This document shows positions 1 to 9,446 of a stretch of 64,000 bases of DNA, in pieces. The first letter of the stretch is position 1; every line of letters begins with the position of its first letter. The position numbers were made by a program, and so were the translations under genes. This DNA comes from JAIPFM01 sp964494325 (GTDB lineage: Bacteria > Planctomycetota > Phycisphaerae > Sedimentisphaerales > Anaerobacaceae), in assembly GCA_964494325.1 (NCBI GenBank), contig CAZBTJ010000005.1:1-64000 (forward strand), given 5' to 3'. A model generated the notes under the pieces. The model saw only the letters and a list, made by a program, of their open reading frames with translations, was not told the DNA's origin and ran no database searches.

Positions 1-1
1 G

Positions 2-253
2 ACCCTGGTTAAGGCATGTATGAAATTTTTGGGCAAAACAAAGACGGATGTTCAGTCAGACAGAAAGGCAGCCCCTTGGAAGGTCATGATCGCGTGTTTC
101 ATGAAGGAGCATTCGGGTGTCAGCAATGTATGGCTGGCGAAGCATCTGAATATGGGCGTTCCCCAAGGTGTAAGCCGAAGCGTGGGATTATTTCAAAAAA
201 GCAATGGCCAAAAACAACGGCAGTATAAGAAAATGTTACAGATTACGGCATGA
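2..253 (+). CDS. C-terminal part of an IS200-like (RAYT-type) transposase, cut by window start
   Basis: The frame is open from the first bases of the window to a TGA at 251-253, so the gene probably begins upstream. The visible end contains a segment reading WLAKHLNMG followed by a VSR element, which resembles the C-terminal helix-turn-helix of REP-associated tyrosine transposases (family form roughly WIAERLHMG then VS). The catalytic HUH and Tyr regions would lie outside the window, so activity cannot be judged. No flanking REP-like hairpins are evident in the 200 bases that follow. Family assignment rests on this short motif only. Confidence 0.55.
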   Translation, partial: TLVKACMKFLGKTKTDVQSDRKAAPWKVMIACFMKEHSGVSNVWLAKHLNMGVPQGVSRSVGLFQKSNGQKQRQYKKMLQITA

Positions 254-447
254 CCCCATTTTTATTCCATTTTTATTCTGATCCTTCGTGGGGCATATAA
301 TACTCTGGTTTGGATAGCATGACGCACAACTACCTTAAGCCTTCCCCGGATCAAGCCGATTTATAGACCAAGCCAGGCTATATCGGCCAATGTGGTATAT
401 CTAGGCTTTGTGTCACATAATACTAAAGTAGGAGCCATAAAATAAGG
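254..447. other. Intergenic leader upstream of the 4,6-dehydratase gene
   Basis: No gene is seen. A TATAAT hexamer lies at 296-301, but the expected -35 position has no good TTGACA-like partner. An AGGAG at 431-435 lies rather far from the chosen ATG at 448, and TAAGG abuts the ATG directly, so translation initiation of the next gene is not clear-cut. Confidence 0.3.
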
Positions 448-2403
448 ATGTCTGAACAGGAGACCAAATATCGGAATCTGGGAGAGAAAGATCATCTGTT
501 ACCGGACTTATGGAGTCTGAAACTCAAGCTGCGTCTGCCGCTGGTGATTTCCGGGCATACTTTTGTGTTTGCAGGGTCTTTGCTGCTGTCCTTTTTGATG
601 GTCAACTACATGCAGTTCAAGAATGTGTGGCTTGATTCTCAATTCCCCCTGTTGCTTTCTATTGTGCTGCCAGTCAAGCTGTTGGTATTTGGGCAGTTGA
701 ACCAGTATCGTGGATGGTGGCGTTACGTGGGAATATCGGACCTGTTGGGGATTTCACGTGCCTCGGTGCTCAGTACGATCTTGAGTGTGGGGTTGTGGTT
801 TGGTTTGCTCTCCGTGGCTTGGCTTGAGCAGGGCGTTTTGAGTTCTCTGGTCAATATCAGTCAGGGCATTTTTGTGGCGGATCTGTTTAGTACGATCATG
901 TTATTGGCTGGCATGCGTATGATGGTGCGTTTGTATTATGAGGATGTGCATTGCGAGCGGGGCACAGGCCGGAAACGTTTTTTGATCGTGGGCGCTGGCA
1001 ATGCGGGCGAATCTCTGGTGCGTGAAATTCAACGGGCGTCCAAGACTGAGTATGATGTGGTGGGATTTATTGATGACGATCGAGGCAAACAGGGTGTGTA
1101 TATTCACGGGATGCCTGTACTGGGCACGGTGGATCAACTGCAGCACCTTTGTGAAATCCATCATATTGATGAAATTGCTGTGGCCATGCCATCAGCCTCA
1201 CATCTGCAACTTAGACGCGTCATCCAGGTGTGCGAAGGCACCAAGATTCGATTCAGGACCGTGCCAGCCTTGATGGATATTGCCTCGGGCAAGCTCAAGG
1301 TGTCACAGATTCGTGATGTGGATATCAACGACCTGTTGGGACGCGCGGCTGTGGTGCTGGATCTGGATTCCATTAGAGACTACTTGAGCCACAAGACAGT
1401 ACTGGTCACCGGTGCAGGGGGGTCGATTGGTTCTGAGATGTGCAGGCAGATCTGTCAGTTTAATCCTGAGCAGTTGTTGCTGGTGGAGCAGGCGGAAAAC
1501 TGTCTGTTCTATATTGAACGCGAATTGAGCCGGAACTATCCGAATGTGACGCTCAAAACGCTGATCTGCAATATCACTGACCCCATTCGTGTCTATGATA
1601 TCTTCAATCAGTTTAGGCCGGAGGTCGTGATTCATGCGGCCGCCCACAAGCATGTGCCGCTCATGGAGCTCAATCCTGGCGAAGCTGTGAAGAACAATGT
1701 CAATGGGACGCGAATAGTGGCTGATGCGGCGGACCAGTATGGGGCCTGCAACTTTGTGATGATCAGCACGGACAAGGCCGTGAATCCGACAAGCATTATG
1801 GGGTCGTGCAAACGTGTGGCTGAAATGTATATTCAGGATTTGAGTCGTACGAGTATGACAGCCTTTGCTACGGTGCGATTTGGCAATGTTCTTGGATCAG
1901 AAGGGTCTGTGGTGCCGATTTTTAAGCAGCAGATAGCCCGTGGTGGCCCAGTGACTGTGACCGATCCTGACATGAAGCGGTACTTTATGACCATTCCAGA
2001 GGCTAGCCAGCTTGTGCTCCAGGCTGCGACCATGGGAGGGGGGGGCGAGATCTTTGTGCTCGATATGGGTGAGCCTGTCAAGATTGTGGACCTGGCCAAG
2101 GAACTCATTACACTGAGTGGTTTTAGACCGGGTGAAGACATCGACATTGAGTTCACGGGCTGTCGGCCGGGTGAGAAACTGTTTGAAGAACTCAGCATTG
2201 AAGGCGAGGACATGCAGAGTACGTACCACCCCAAGATCGGGATCTGGCAAAAGAATGTGCCCATGGACCGTCAAAGCCTGCACCACGAAATAGATGTGTT
2301 GCTCAGTATTGCACCCACACAAAACCACGAGAAGATAGTGGCCCAAATCAAGCATCTTGTACCTGAGTTCATAGACCAATTCGAACCGGTGATGATCTGC
2401 TAG
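448..2403 (+). CDS. Membrane-bound UDP-sugar 4,6-dehydratase (CapD/WbpM/PglF type)
   Basis: The 651-residue protein has the family's standard layout. Four hydrophobic segments fill about residues 30-150, a CoA-binding-like Rossmann region covers about 170-290, and a short-chain dehydrogenase domain begins near residue 315 with TGAGGSIG. The later STDKAVNPTSIMGSCK stretch supplies the Thr-Met-Lys type active site of the membrane-bound dehydratases, where Met replaces the usual Tyr. Such enzymes convert UDP-GlcNAc (or a related sugar nucleotide) to a 4-keto-6-deoxy intermediate for bacillosamine, FucNAc or QuiNAc synthesis, acting on the cytoplasmic face. It lies 14 kb upstream of the main polysaccharide locus and could supply it. 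Exact substrate and product are not predictable from sequence alone. Confidence 0.9.
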   Translation: MSEQETKYRNLGEKDHLLPDLWSLKLKLRLPLVISGHTFVFAGSLLLSFLMVNYMQFKNVWLDSQFPLLLSIVLPVKLLVFGQLNQYRGWWRYVGISDLLGISRASVLSTILSVGLWFGLLSVAWLEQGVLSSLVNISQGIFVADLFSTIMLLAGMRMMVRLYYEDVHCERGTGRKRFLIVGAGNAGESLVREIQRASKTEYDVVGFIDDDRGKQGVYIHGMPVLGTVDQLQHLCEIHHIDEIAVAMPSASHLQLRRVIQVCEGTKIRFRTVPALMDIASGKLKVSQIRDVDINDLLGRAAVVLDLDSIRDYLSHKTVLVTGAGGSIGSEMCRQICQFNPEQLLLVEQAENCLFYIERELSRNYPNVTLKTLICNITDPIRVYDIFNQFRPEVVIHAAAHKHVPLMELNPGEAVKNNVNGTRIVADAADQYGACNFVMISTDKAVNPTSIMGSCKRVAEMYIQDLSRTSMTAFATVRFGNVLGSEGSVVPIFKQQIARGGPVTVTDPDMKRYFMTIPEASQLVLQAATMGGGGEIFVLDMGEPVKIVDLAKELITLSGFRPGEDIDIEFTGCRPGEKLFEELSIEGEDMQSTYHPKIGIWQKNVPMDRQSLHHEIDVLLSIAPTQNHEKIVAQIKHLVPEFIDQFEPVMIC

Positions 2404-2569
2404 GAACCCTTTAATTCCCATCCTTGCACTGTTCTGAAAAAGTTGCTATTCTTCATGGGGAATACCGAAGGAAACCGTTCCTGTAGCGCGTATGTTGGAA
2501 ATGAAGGTTATTATCAAGGGTGTCATCTAACACGGTGTTGTGTTTTATTGCCTTTTCTTTTACGAATTC

Positions 2570-2962
2570 ATGCCAGAACCGCCAGAACAAGTTGAAGTGA
2601 AACGAGTCGTTCCTGAGAAGGTTACGTCCAAACCTGGGTTTTGGCAGCGGCATCACAAGGCCGTCTTTCCCATTGTGGGAGGCATTATTCTGGACTGTGC
2701 CGATTTGGCAACCTATGGCCCCATCGGGCTCTACACAGGTATGATCGTTGGTTGTACTGTGGGGTGGGTGATAAGTGATTATTATGCGTATTCAAAAAAA
2801 GCCCGGCTTGTGTTTGCGATTCTGGCAGGTGTGTACTGTAGCGCGCCGGGAACCTTTTTTTTTCCTCTTGCCACTCTCTCTGCGGTATTAGGACGGAAAC
2901 ACGGAGGCGGACCCCGGTCAGATCAACCCTCTCAAGGGGCAGCACGTAAAAAAGGGGCATGA
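2570..2962 (+). CDS. Small membrane protein of unknown function
   Basis: About 130 residues from the ATG at 2570; a GTG at 2540 in the same frame is an alternative start. A charged N-terminus rich in Pro, Glu and Lys is followed by two or three hydrophobic segments (around IVGGIILDCADLATYG, TGMIVGCTVGWVISDYYA and LVFAILAGVYC) and a basic, Gly/Gln-rich tail. No family is recognised. There is no good ribosome binding site before either start. The compact hydrophobic layout and lack of an overlapping better frame support it being real. It stands alone between the dehydratase and the secreted CotH protein, in the same direction as both. Confidence 0.6.
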   Translation: MPEPPEQVEVKRVVPEKVTSKPGFWQRHHKAVFPIVGGIILDCADLATYGPIGLYTGMIVGCTVGWVISDYYAYSKKARLVFAILAGVYCSAPGTFFFPLATLSAVLGRKHGGGPRSDQPSQGAARKKGA

Positions 2963-3212
2963 TGCTGCGAAAACCTCTGCAGAAGGATGCAGAAAGGGCT
3001 TTCTGTGTCACAAGGCCTGTTTTTGACAGCTGTTTCTTGTCCCTTCTGTACGGCCGTAGACCCCCGTATTTTAAATTCACCTTCGTTTCTTGTTGATCAT
3101 TACGGTATACTCAAGTTCGAATTGGTGTGATTATCACGGGTGGAGGCTTGAACGGGAGAGGTTTTTCTGGGCAATGAAGCGCATTTTTTAATCATTAACG
3201 AGGAAAAGGGTC

Positions 3213-6200
3213 ATGGTGAACAAAACACGGCGTATGCTTGTTGGTCTTGGAACCTTACTTCTCATCCTTCTAACACCAGCCCACGCAACCCTTCTGATCA
3301 ATGAATTTGTGGCGATCAATGGAGATTACCCGATAGGTCCATCAGGTGATTTTGACGACTGGATTGAACTATTCAATGATTCAGATCAAACGGTCAATGT
3401 GGGAGGGATGTATTTAACGGACGATATCTCAAACCCGACAAAATGGCAGTTCCCAATGGATAGCCCCCGGGAGACCCGTATCAAGCCAAATGGTTTTTTG
3501 CTTATTGTGGCTGACAATGATAGCAATCAGCCAGGGCTGCACGCCAATTTCAAGCTGGCGTCTGATGGTGAGCAGATAGCACTGTTTGATGCTGATGGTC
3601 AGAGTTTGTTGGACAGTGTCACATTTGAGCAACAGAAGGTGAACCTTTCTTATGGACGAGATCTTCTGGATCCCACGCAGTGGCGTTTTCTGGCGTGGCC
3701 TTCACCTGACGCATCGAATCTGCCGGGTTATCTGGGTGTTGTGGCAGATCCCGTCTCCAGTTATGAAAGAGGATTCTATGAAGACCCGTTTTTTGTGACG
3801 CTGGCATGCGAGACATCAAATGTGGTCATCACCTATACAACAGATGGTTCGGATCCCCTGTATGGGGCAAGTTCTAATGTCAAAACCTATGAATCTCCTA
3901 TTTATGTGAGTAAGACGACGTGTCTGCGTGCCGTGGCTACGAAGCCTGCGTGGTCACCCTCCAACGTGGTCAGCCATTCATTTCTGTACCGTATGAACAG
4001 TCGAGTCAAATCGTTACCTGTTATTTCATTGGTTGGAGATCCCGGCCAGACCTTTTACGAACCAGATGGTATCATGGCCATTGTGGGTGGCACATACAGC
4101 GGTGGTGTGTGGACGCAAACAACAGCGAACAGCTATAACAATGTGTTGGTTCATGGTTTAGAACGACCTGTGTCATTTGAGTTTATTCACCCCAATGGCG
4201 GTGTCCTTTACCAGACCGACTGCGGCATTCGTGTCCATGGTAGTGACTGGATGCGTCCTCGTTACCGGGACAGTAGTAAATATAGTTTCCGACTTTATTT
4301 TCGCAGCGAATATGGTCTCAAAGAATTGGACGCTCCCTTTTTTCCCTTTAAAACGGAGCCGCTCAAAAGCATGGTATTACGCGGTGGGCACAATGATCAA
4401 TCCAATCCATTCATAAAAGATGAATTGGTGCGGCGTTTGCTGAAAGACATGGGGCATGTGTCCAGCCAGGGTATGTTTGCCAACCTTTTTATCAATGGTC
4501 AGTATAAGGGCTACTTCAATCCCTGTGAGCATATCACAGAAGCCTTTTGCCAGGCCTGGTTTGACAGTGACAGGGACTGGGATATTATCACTATGAGCAA
4601 TGGTCTGCGTGAAGGGGATCGAGATAGGATCACCGCATTATCCCAATATGTTCGAACGCATGATTTATCCAATCCCCAATATTATGCAGAGGTGGATAGG
4701 CAAGTTGATATTGTGGAGTTCATTGACTATCTCATTCTGAGAGTCTGGTCGGGTGACTGGGATTGGCCTCACAACAACTGGTCTGCTGCCAGTGAGCGAT
4801 CCGATCAAGGTAAATGGCGATTTTTTGTCTGGGATGCTGAAGGCAGTATGTTCTCCAATCGTCTCTCAGAAGTCAGGTATGATAGTCTTCACAACAACAA
4901 CCATGAAAATGCCACGCTTTACAATGCTCTGTACAATAGCCCTCAGTTCAGGACGTTGTTTGGTGATCGCCTTCAGAAGCATTTCTTTAACCAGGGCATA
5001 TTGACAGAAACGCACATTAGAGAACGTTTTGTTGAAATGCAAGAAGAGATGCGTGGTGTAATTCCTAATATGGATACGTACGTTATCAATACCTGGGTGC
5101 CCAAGCGAGAGGCCATTTTTCTGGAGGCTTCCAGGCAGGAAGGCGTTTTTACCTTTGAAGGCCCCATGCCATTTATCAATGGTGATTTCCAGAGCCCAAC
5201 CCATGTTGGGGTAGGTGATCAGCTGTTGCTGATTAACTCGAATGCTGCAGGTACGATTTATTATACGACTGATGGGAGCGATCCCATGGCACATGCGTCA
5301 ATCGATGAATGGGACGCTGTCACATTGGTCGCGAATGATGCTGTGAAGCGTGTGCTGGTTCCTTCAGACAACTCTGACCAAGGCTGGAATGGAGCGGATT
5401 TTTTTGATGATTCGGATTGGCTCAAAACCTCTGGTTTACCCGGTGGTATCGGGTACGAGAAAAACTCGGGATATGAACCTTTCATCAGCTTGGATATAGA
5501 GTCTGAAATGAGCACCAATGCCAGTTGTTATATTCGCATTCCTTTCATGGGGTCAAGAACTCTCAATGCCTATGACATCTTGATGATGAAGATTCAGTAT
5601 GACGATGGCTTTGTCGCGTACCTCAATGGTCATGAAGTGGCCCGACGCAATGCCCCAGGTGAGCTTATGTGGAATTCATCAGCCTCTAGCAGTCATAATG
5701 ATACGGCGGCCACGACCTTTGAAACCATTGATTTGACGGAGTTTCTGCCGGACTTACGACGGGCTGAAAATAGGCTGGCCATCCACGGTCTCAATACGTC
5801 CATAGGTAGCTCCGATTTTCTGATCAATGTGGTACTCAATGCGGGCAAGGGGACCCCTGTTGAAATCAGCGAAGGACTGGCAGTGTATGATCAACCCTTC
5901 ATCGTCAATGAACCCACCCACATCAAAGCACGAATTCTCCGTGACAATAGATGGAGCAGCCTGACTGATATCACATTTGCACTACAGTCCGTTCTGGATA
6001 GCCTTCGAATCACAGAGGTGATGTATCACCCGGCAGACACTGGTCATCCTGAGGATCCCAATACTGAATACATTGAGTTGATGAATACCTCGGATCAATC
6101 CCTGTTTCTTGGCCAACTCAAATTTACAAAGGGCATAAGCTTTGAGTTTCCTGCCCTTGAAATTGGACCCAAGGAAACGATCTTAATTGTCCAGGACAGG

Positions 6201-6581
6201 TTTGCCTTTCAAAACCAATATGGATCTGACTTGCCTGTCATTGGCCAATACACTGACGTCCTCAGCAATAACAGTGAATGGCTTGAATTACAGGATAGTG
6301 CCAATGTCGTGATTCACCGTTTAAAATACCAGGATGACTGGTACGACGTCACGGATGGAGGCGGTTATTCACTCACGCTCGTTCACCCCGAACTGGCCTC
6401 CCCAGATATGGCATTTGACAAAGATCTCTGGCAACCCAGTACAATTCTGGGGGGTACGCCGGGGTGGATCGAACAGGCGATATCTCCACCCGATCCAGAC
6501 CCTAATCCAAACCCAAACCCAAACCCTGATCCTGATCCTGATCCTGATCCTGATCCTGATCCCGGGCGTGCCGGACGATAA
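3213..6581 (+). CDS. Secreted multidomain protein with lamin-tail and CotH-kinase domains
   Basis: The 1122-residue product begins with a signal peptide (basic start, hydrophobic core, cleavage near AHA). A lamin-tail domain follows at about 25-150 (LINEFVAIN, DDWIELFNDSD), then a chitobiase-like C-terminal domain near 185-265 (TYTTDGSDPLYG), a CotH-like kinase region at about 320-600, a second chitobiase-like element near 680 (YYTTDGSDP), a beta-sandwich stretch, and a second lamin-tail domain at about 925-1050. The tail alternates Pro with Asn and then Asp, and ends GRAGR without a membrane anchor. CotH-family proteins are atypical kinases; in environmental bacteria this domain set is common in exported surface proteins of unknown role. 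Start chosen for the GAGGAAAAGGG element just upstream. No substrate can be named. Confidence 0.85.
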   Translation: MVNKTRRMLVGLGTLLLILLTPAHATLLINEFVAINGDYPIGPSGDFDDWIELFNDSDQTVNVGGMYLTDDISNPTKWQFPMDSPRETRIKPNGFLLIVADNDSNQPGLHANFKLASDGEQIALFDADGQSLLDSVTFEQQKVNLSYGRDLLDPTQWRFLAWPSPDASNLPGYLGVVADPVSSYERGFYEDPFFVTLACETSNVVITYTTDGSDPLYGASSNVKTYESPIYVSKTTCLRAVATKPAWSPSNVVSHSFLYRMNSRVKSLPVISLVGDPGQTFYEPDGIMAIVGGTYSGGVWTQTTANSYNNVLVHGLERPVSFEFIHPNGGVLYQTDCGIRVHGSDWMRPRYRDSSKYSFRLYFRSEYGLKELDAPFFPFKTEPLKSMVLRGGHNDQSNPFIKDELVRRLLKDMGHVSSQGMFANLFINGQYKGYFNPCEHITEAFCQAWFDSDRDWDIITMSNGLREGDRDRITALSQYVRTHDLSNPQYYAEVDRQVDIVEFIDYLILRVWSGDWDWPHNNWSAASERSDQGKWRFFVWDAEGSMFSNRLSEVRYDSLHNNNHENATLYNALYNSPQFRTLFGDRLQKHFFNQGILTETHIRERFVEMQEEMRGVIPNMDTYVINTWVPKREAIFLEASRQEGVFTFEGPMPFINGDFQSPTHVGVGDQLLLINSNAAGTIYYTTDGSDPMAHASIDEWDAVTLVANDAVKRVLVPSDNSDQGWNGADFFDDSDWLKTSGLPGGIGYEKNSGYEPFISLDIESEMSTNASCYIRIPFMGSRTLNAYDILMMKIQYDDGFVAYLNGHEVARRNAPGELMWNSSASSSHNDTAATTFETIDLTEFLPDLRRAENRLAIHGLNTSIGSSDFLINVVLNAGKGTPVEISEGLAVYDQPFIVNEPTHIKARILRDNRWSSLTDITFALQSVLDSLRITEVMYHPADTGHPEDPNTEYIELMNTSDQSLFLGQLKFTKGISFEFPALEIGPKETILIVQDRFAFQNQYGSDLPVIGQYTDVLSNNSEWLELQDSANVVIHRLKYQDDWYDVTDGGGYSLTLVHPELASPDMAFDKDLWQPSTILGGTPGWIEQAISPPDPDPNPNPNPNPDPDPDPDPDPDPGRAGR
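6525..6560 (+). repeat. Six tandem CCTGAT hexamers encoding a Pro-Asp tail
   Basis: Six perfect copies of CCTGAT follow a shorter run of CCCAAA-type hexamers within the 3' end of the CotH-protein gene. Because the unit is six bases, copy-number change would lengthen or shorten the Pro-Asp tail without breaking the frame. Confidence 0.9.
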
Positions 6582-6666
6582 ACAACCATTCCATTTCGGA
6601 GTTGTGACTTTGGAGTGTGGATTTGGTTTTCGGACTTGTTAACGGGCGATAGCCAATACCCCCAGA

Positions 6667-8172
6667 CTACATCGTTCGCCAGGTGCGTTTGTCCTGCTCC
6701 ATGAGGTCGTCGGCCTCTTTGAAGCGCTGGCTTCCGATGTCATATTGGGGGAGAGGCGAGGGGTCCTGTTGCCAGACTCTTTGTACAGGCTCGAGATATT
6801 TCCACGTGGTTTCGAGTGTGTCGAATCGCATGAACAGGGTCTGGTCGCCGAGCATACAGTCAAGCAGAAGACGCTGATACGATTCCGGCATTTTGATGCC
6901 AAAGACGTCTTCGTAGCTGAAGTCCATGTTCAAGGTGCCCATGCAGAGTTTGGATCCCGGGCGTTTGGCCTGAAAGCTGAGTGACATGCCTTCTTCTGGC
7001 TGAATCTTCATGACCAGGACATTGGGGGGGATGTCATCCAGACCCGCCGACGAAAACAGGGAGTGGGGGACTTGCCTGAAGGTGACTGCAATTTCCGTGG
7101 TTTTGGCGGGCAGTCGTTTGCCGGTTCGCAGGTAAAAGTGAACGTCTCTCCATCGCCAGTTGTCGATATGAAGCTTGGCCCCCACATAGGTTTCAGTCCT
7201 TGAATGCAGATCCACGCCTGGCTCTTTGGTGTAGCCGGCATATTGGCCATGCACAAAGTACGGGTTGACCGCATCCTCGGTTAAGGGTCGCAAGGATCGC
7301 AGAAGCTTGAGCTTTTCATCACGTACAGAATCCGCTTCAAAGGTGATAGGGGGCTCCATGGCAATCATGGCAAGCATCTGCAGCATGTGGTTTTGGAACA
7401 TATCACGCAGAGCGCCTGAGTGATCGTAGTAAGCCCCACGATGTTCCACACCGAGGGTTTCTGCGATTGTGATCTGAATATGATCTATATAGTTTCGATT
7501 CCATACCGGTTCAAAGATCGTATTGGCAAAGCGGAACATAAGAATGTTTTGTACGGTTTCCTTGCCCAGGTAGTGGTCAATTCTATAGGTTTGATGTTCT
7601 TTGAAGCACTTGCCAATGATGGTATTGAGTTCGTGGGCTGAAGCCAGGTCCTTTCCAAAGGGCTTTTCAATGATCAGGCTGGCATCAATGGTGTGCTCGC
7701 AGCAATCGGAACAGGCCAGTCCTGCCTGACACAGATGATTGGAGATCGTACCATAGAGAAGTGGGGGAACGGAGAGATAAAACAGAGTTTTCGTACCATA
7801 ATTGTATTGGGTTTTGAGTTGACTGAGTTTACTCTTGATGCCTTGGTAAAGAGCTTCTGAATCGTAGCTGCCGCTGACAAAATGCAGCCGCTTGATGAAA
7901 TCTTCCTTGTCTTCCTGTGTGGCATCTTCATTGACCACGGCCTGTACAGCCATGTCTCTAAAAGCCTGATCGCTGAATTCGGTTCTGCCGCAGCCTATGA
8001 GGCAAAACCGATCACTCAGGAGATTCTTGTGATACAATGCCAAAAGGCTTGGGATGAGTTTGCGCTGCACCAAATCTCCTGATGCGCCAAATATGACCAA
8101 GACGCAAGGGGGGGCTGCAATTTCCGCGCACGCAATTTCATTTGACAAGACTTTCGGGTGAATGTTTTTCAT
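6667..8172 (-). CDS. zwf: Glucose-6-phosphate 1-dehydrogenase
   Basis: A 501-residue cytoplasmic enzyme that oxidises glucose 6-phosphate to 6-phosphogluconolactone with NADP or NAD, the entry to the oxidative pentose phosphate pathway. The N-terminal dinucleotide site reads GASGDLVQRK near residue 30, and the family substrate-binding and catalytic motif RIDHYLGKE lies near residue 200. Length matches the family. The ATG at 8172 is preceded by GGGAGAG. It is the last gene of a minus-strand run that starts at perR, 65 bp after the rubredoxin gene, so it may be co-transcribed and supply NADPH to the oxygen- and peroxide-reducing enzymes upstream. That functional coupling is inference from position. 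Confidence 0.95.
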   Translation of the reverse strand: MKNIHPKVLSNEIACAEIAAPPCVLVIFGASGDLVQRKLIPSLLALYHKNLLSDRFCLIGCGRTEFSDQAFRDMAVQAVVNEDATQEDKEDFIKRLHFVSGSYDSEALYQGIKSKLSQLKTQYNYGTKTLFYLSVPPLLYGTISNHLCQAGLACSDCCEHTIDASLIIEKPFGKDLASAHELNTIIGKCFKEHQTYRIDHYLGKETVQNILMFRFANTIFEPVWNRNYIDHIQITIAETLGVEHRGAYYDHSGALRDMFQNHMLQMLAMIAMEPPITFEADSVRDEKLKLLRSLRPLTEDAVNPYFVHGQYAGYTKEPGVDLHSRTETYVGAKLHIDNWRWRDVHFYLRTGKRLPAKTTEIAVTFRQVPHSLFSSAGLDDIPPNVLVMKIQPEEGMSLSFQAKRPGSKLCMGTLNMDFSYEDVFGIKMPESYQRLLLDCMLGDQTLFMRFDTLETTWKYLEPVQRVWQQDPSPLPQYDIGSQRFKEADDLMEQDKRTWRTM

Positions 8173-8237
8173 AGGGTCTCTCCCTTTTGGCAGTGCCTAT
8201 TTATACAAGAGTCCGTCTAAGGCCTATGCTTCGATTC

Positions 8238-8402
8238 TTAGTCGTCTGTTGCTTCAAATTCGTCTGTGCCCACGCCGCAATCGGGACAGATCCAGTCTTC
8301 GGGCAGGTCTTCGAATGCAGTTCCGGGTTCCACGCCGTTGTCTGGATCACCTAGGGCTGGGTCATAGACATAGTCGCAAATGAGGCAAGCGTACTTCTTC
8401 AT
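8238..8402 (-). CDS. Rubredoxin
   Basis: A 54-residue protein with the rubredoxin iron site complete: CLIC at residues 6-9 and CPDC at 39-42, around the conserved DYVYDP, GTAFEDLP and WICP elements. Rubredoxins carry single electrons. The nearby flavodiiron protein, desulfoferrodoxin and rubrerythrin are family-typical partners that accept electrons from rubredoxin, so this is probably the shared donor. It lies within the minus-strand oxidative-stress run, between the ferritin-like gene and zwf. Short length is normal for the family. Confidence 0.95.
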   Translation of the reverse strand: MKKYACLICDYVYDPALGDPDNGVEPGTAFEDLPEDWICPDCGVGTDEFEATDD

Positions 8403-8428
8403 GTGTCACTCCTAGAGATTCAAATTTG

Positions 8429-8926
8429 TCATGTTTTTAGCAGGGCCGTTAACTTTGTTTGCAGTACTGCAATGTGACCCATTTCTTCTTTGATAATTTT
8501 ACTCACCTGCTCTTGTCCTGTCTCTGAAGGCACCAAATTCTTGAGGCCAATGTAAAAGCAGACGGAGTTCTTTTCTGCGTTCAGGGCGATCTGGATGATT
8601 TCTTCCAGGGTTTCTTTGCCGGTCAACGGTTGCTCTACCGTGATTCTGCCTTCTGTGCCGTGGGCTGTGGCCATGGCCTGAAGATATTGAGCGGCTTGAT
8701 CGTCGGGGTCATAGGTGACCATTTCGCTGGCATCCTTGACGAGCTCAGCTCGCATGGCCGAAAAGATGGCCAGATGTATGTCTTCCATTTCGCCGAGAGA
8801 TTCGAGAAATCCCTTATTTTTGGCGTCTGCGATCTGGGCGGCTGCGTCTCGGTAAAATCGAGCGCCATTGCGTTCAATTTGTTCTGCCATCTCGAAGATT
8901 TCGTCCGCATTGAATGTGATAGCCAC
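8429..8926 (-). CDS. Ferritin-like diiron protein (rubrerythrin N-domain type)
   Basis: A 165-residue four-helix-bundle protein. Helix motifs with Glu and ExxH ligands are visible: EQIERNGARFY, EMEDIHLAIF, the third-helix Glu in ALNAEKNSVCFY, and EEMGHIAVL. It lacks the C-terminal rubredoxin domain of true rubrerythrins, so it resembles the short rubrerythrin-like (erythrin) proteins of anaerobes, which probably handle peroxide or iron. Translation starts at GTG; the stop codon of the upstream ferritin gene overlaps it as TAGTG, which suggests translational coupling. Peroxidase versus iron-storage activity cannot be decided here. Confidence 0.85.
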   Translation of the reverse strand: MAITFNADEIFEMAEQIERNGARFYRDAAAQIADAKNKGFLESLGEMEDIHLAIFSAMRAELVKDASEMVTYDPDDQAAQYLQAMATAHGTEGRITVEQPLTGKETLEEIIQIALNAEKNSVCFYIGLKNLVPSETGQEQVSKIIKEEMGHIAVLQTKLTALLKT

Positions 8927-9444
8927 TAGGCACCCCCTTCAGCTGTTGGCGGTGTAAAGGTTCTTGTGCCCATTTGCTTGTCGAGCATAAACAAGGCGCC
9001 TTTGGAGTCCTTGGCCAGCTTGAGCTGTTGGAGGACCTCGTCCACATTGGCTTCTTCTTCCACCTGCTCTGTGACAAACCATTGCAGGAACATATTGGTG
9101 GCGTGATCCTTCTGCTCAATGGCTGTGTCCATGAGCCGGTTGATGAGTGATGTGACATGTTGCTCATGCTTGAGGATTTCTTCAAACACAGTGTACACAT
9201 CTTTCCACTCTGTGGGGGGCGATTCGATGGCTGCAAGTTTGACTCTGCCGCCACGTTCGATGATGAAGTCATAGAATTTCATGCCATGGAAGGTTTCTTC
9301 CTGATTTTGTGTCCGTGTCCAGCTTGCAAAACCAGGCAGTCCCATGTCTTCCAGGGCCGCTGCCATTGAGAGGTACAGATAAGCAGAGTAGAGCTCCGCA
9401 TTGATCTGTTCATTCAAGGCCTTTCCCATAATCGGGCTAATCAT
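8926..9444 (-). CDS. ftn: Ferritin (iron storage)
   Basis: 172 residues of bacterial non-haem ferritin. The first helix reads LNEQINAELYSAYLYLSMAA, and the ferroxidase residues follow in NQEETFHGMKFYDF and in the later EQVEEEANV segment. Ferritins oxidise Fe(II) and store it as a mineral core, which limits Fenton chemistry. The ATG at 9444 is preferred over the in-frame codon at 9462 because it has GGAAAGGA at good spacing and avoids overlap with the desulfoferrodoxin gene, which ends at 9447. Placement in the PerR-headed run fits the usual co-regulation of iron storage and peroxide defence. Confidence 0.93.
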   Translation of the reverse strand: MISPIMGKALNEQINAELYSAYLYLSMAAALEDMGLPGFASWTRTQNQEETFHGMKFYDFIIERGGRVKLAAIESPPTEWKDVYTVFEEILKHEQHVTSLINRLMDTAIEQKDHATNMFLQWFVTEQVEEEANVDEVLQQLKLAKDSKGALFMLDKQMGTRTFTPPTAEGGA

Positions 9445-9446
9445 GA

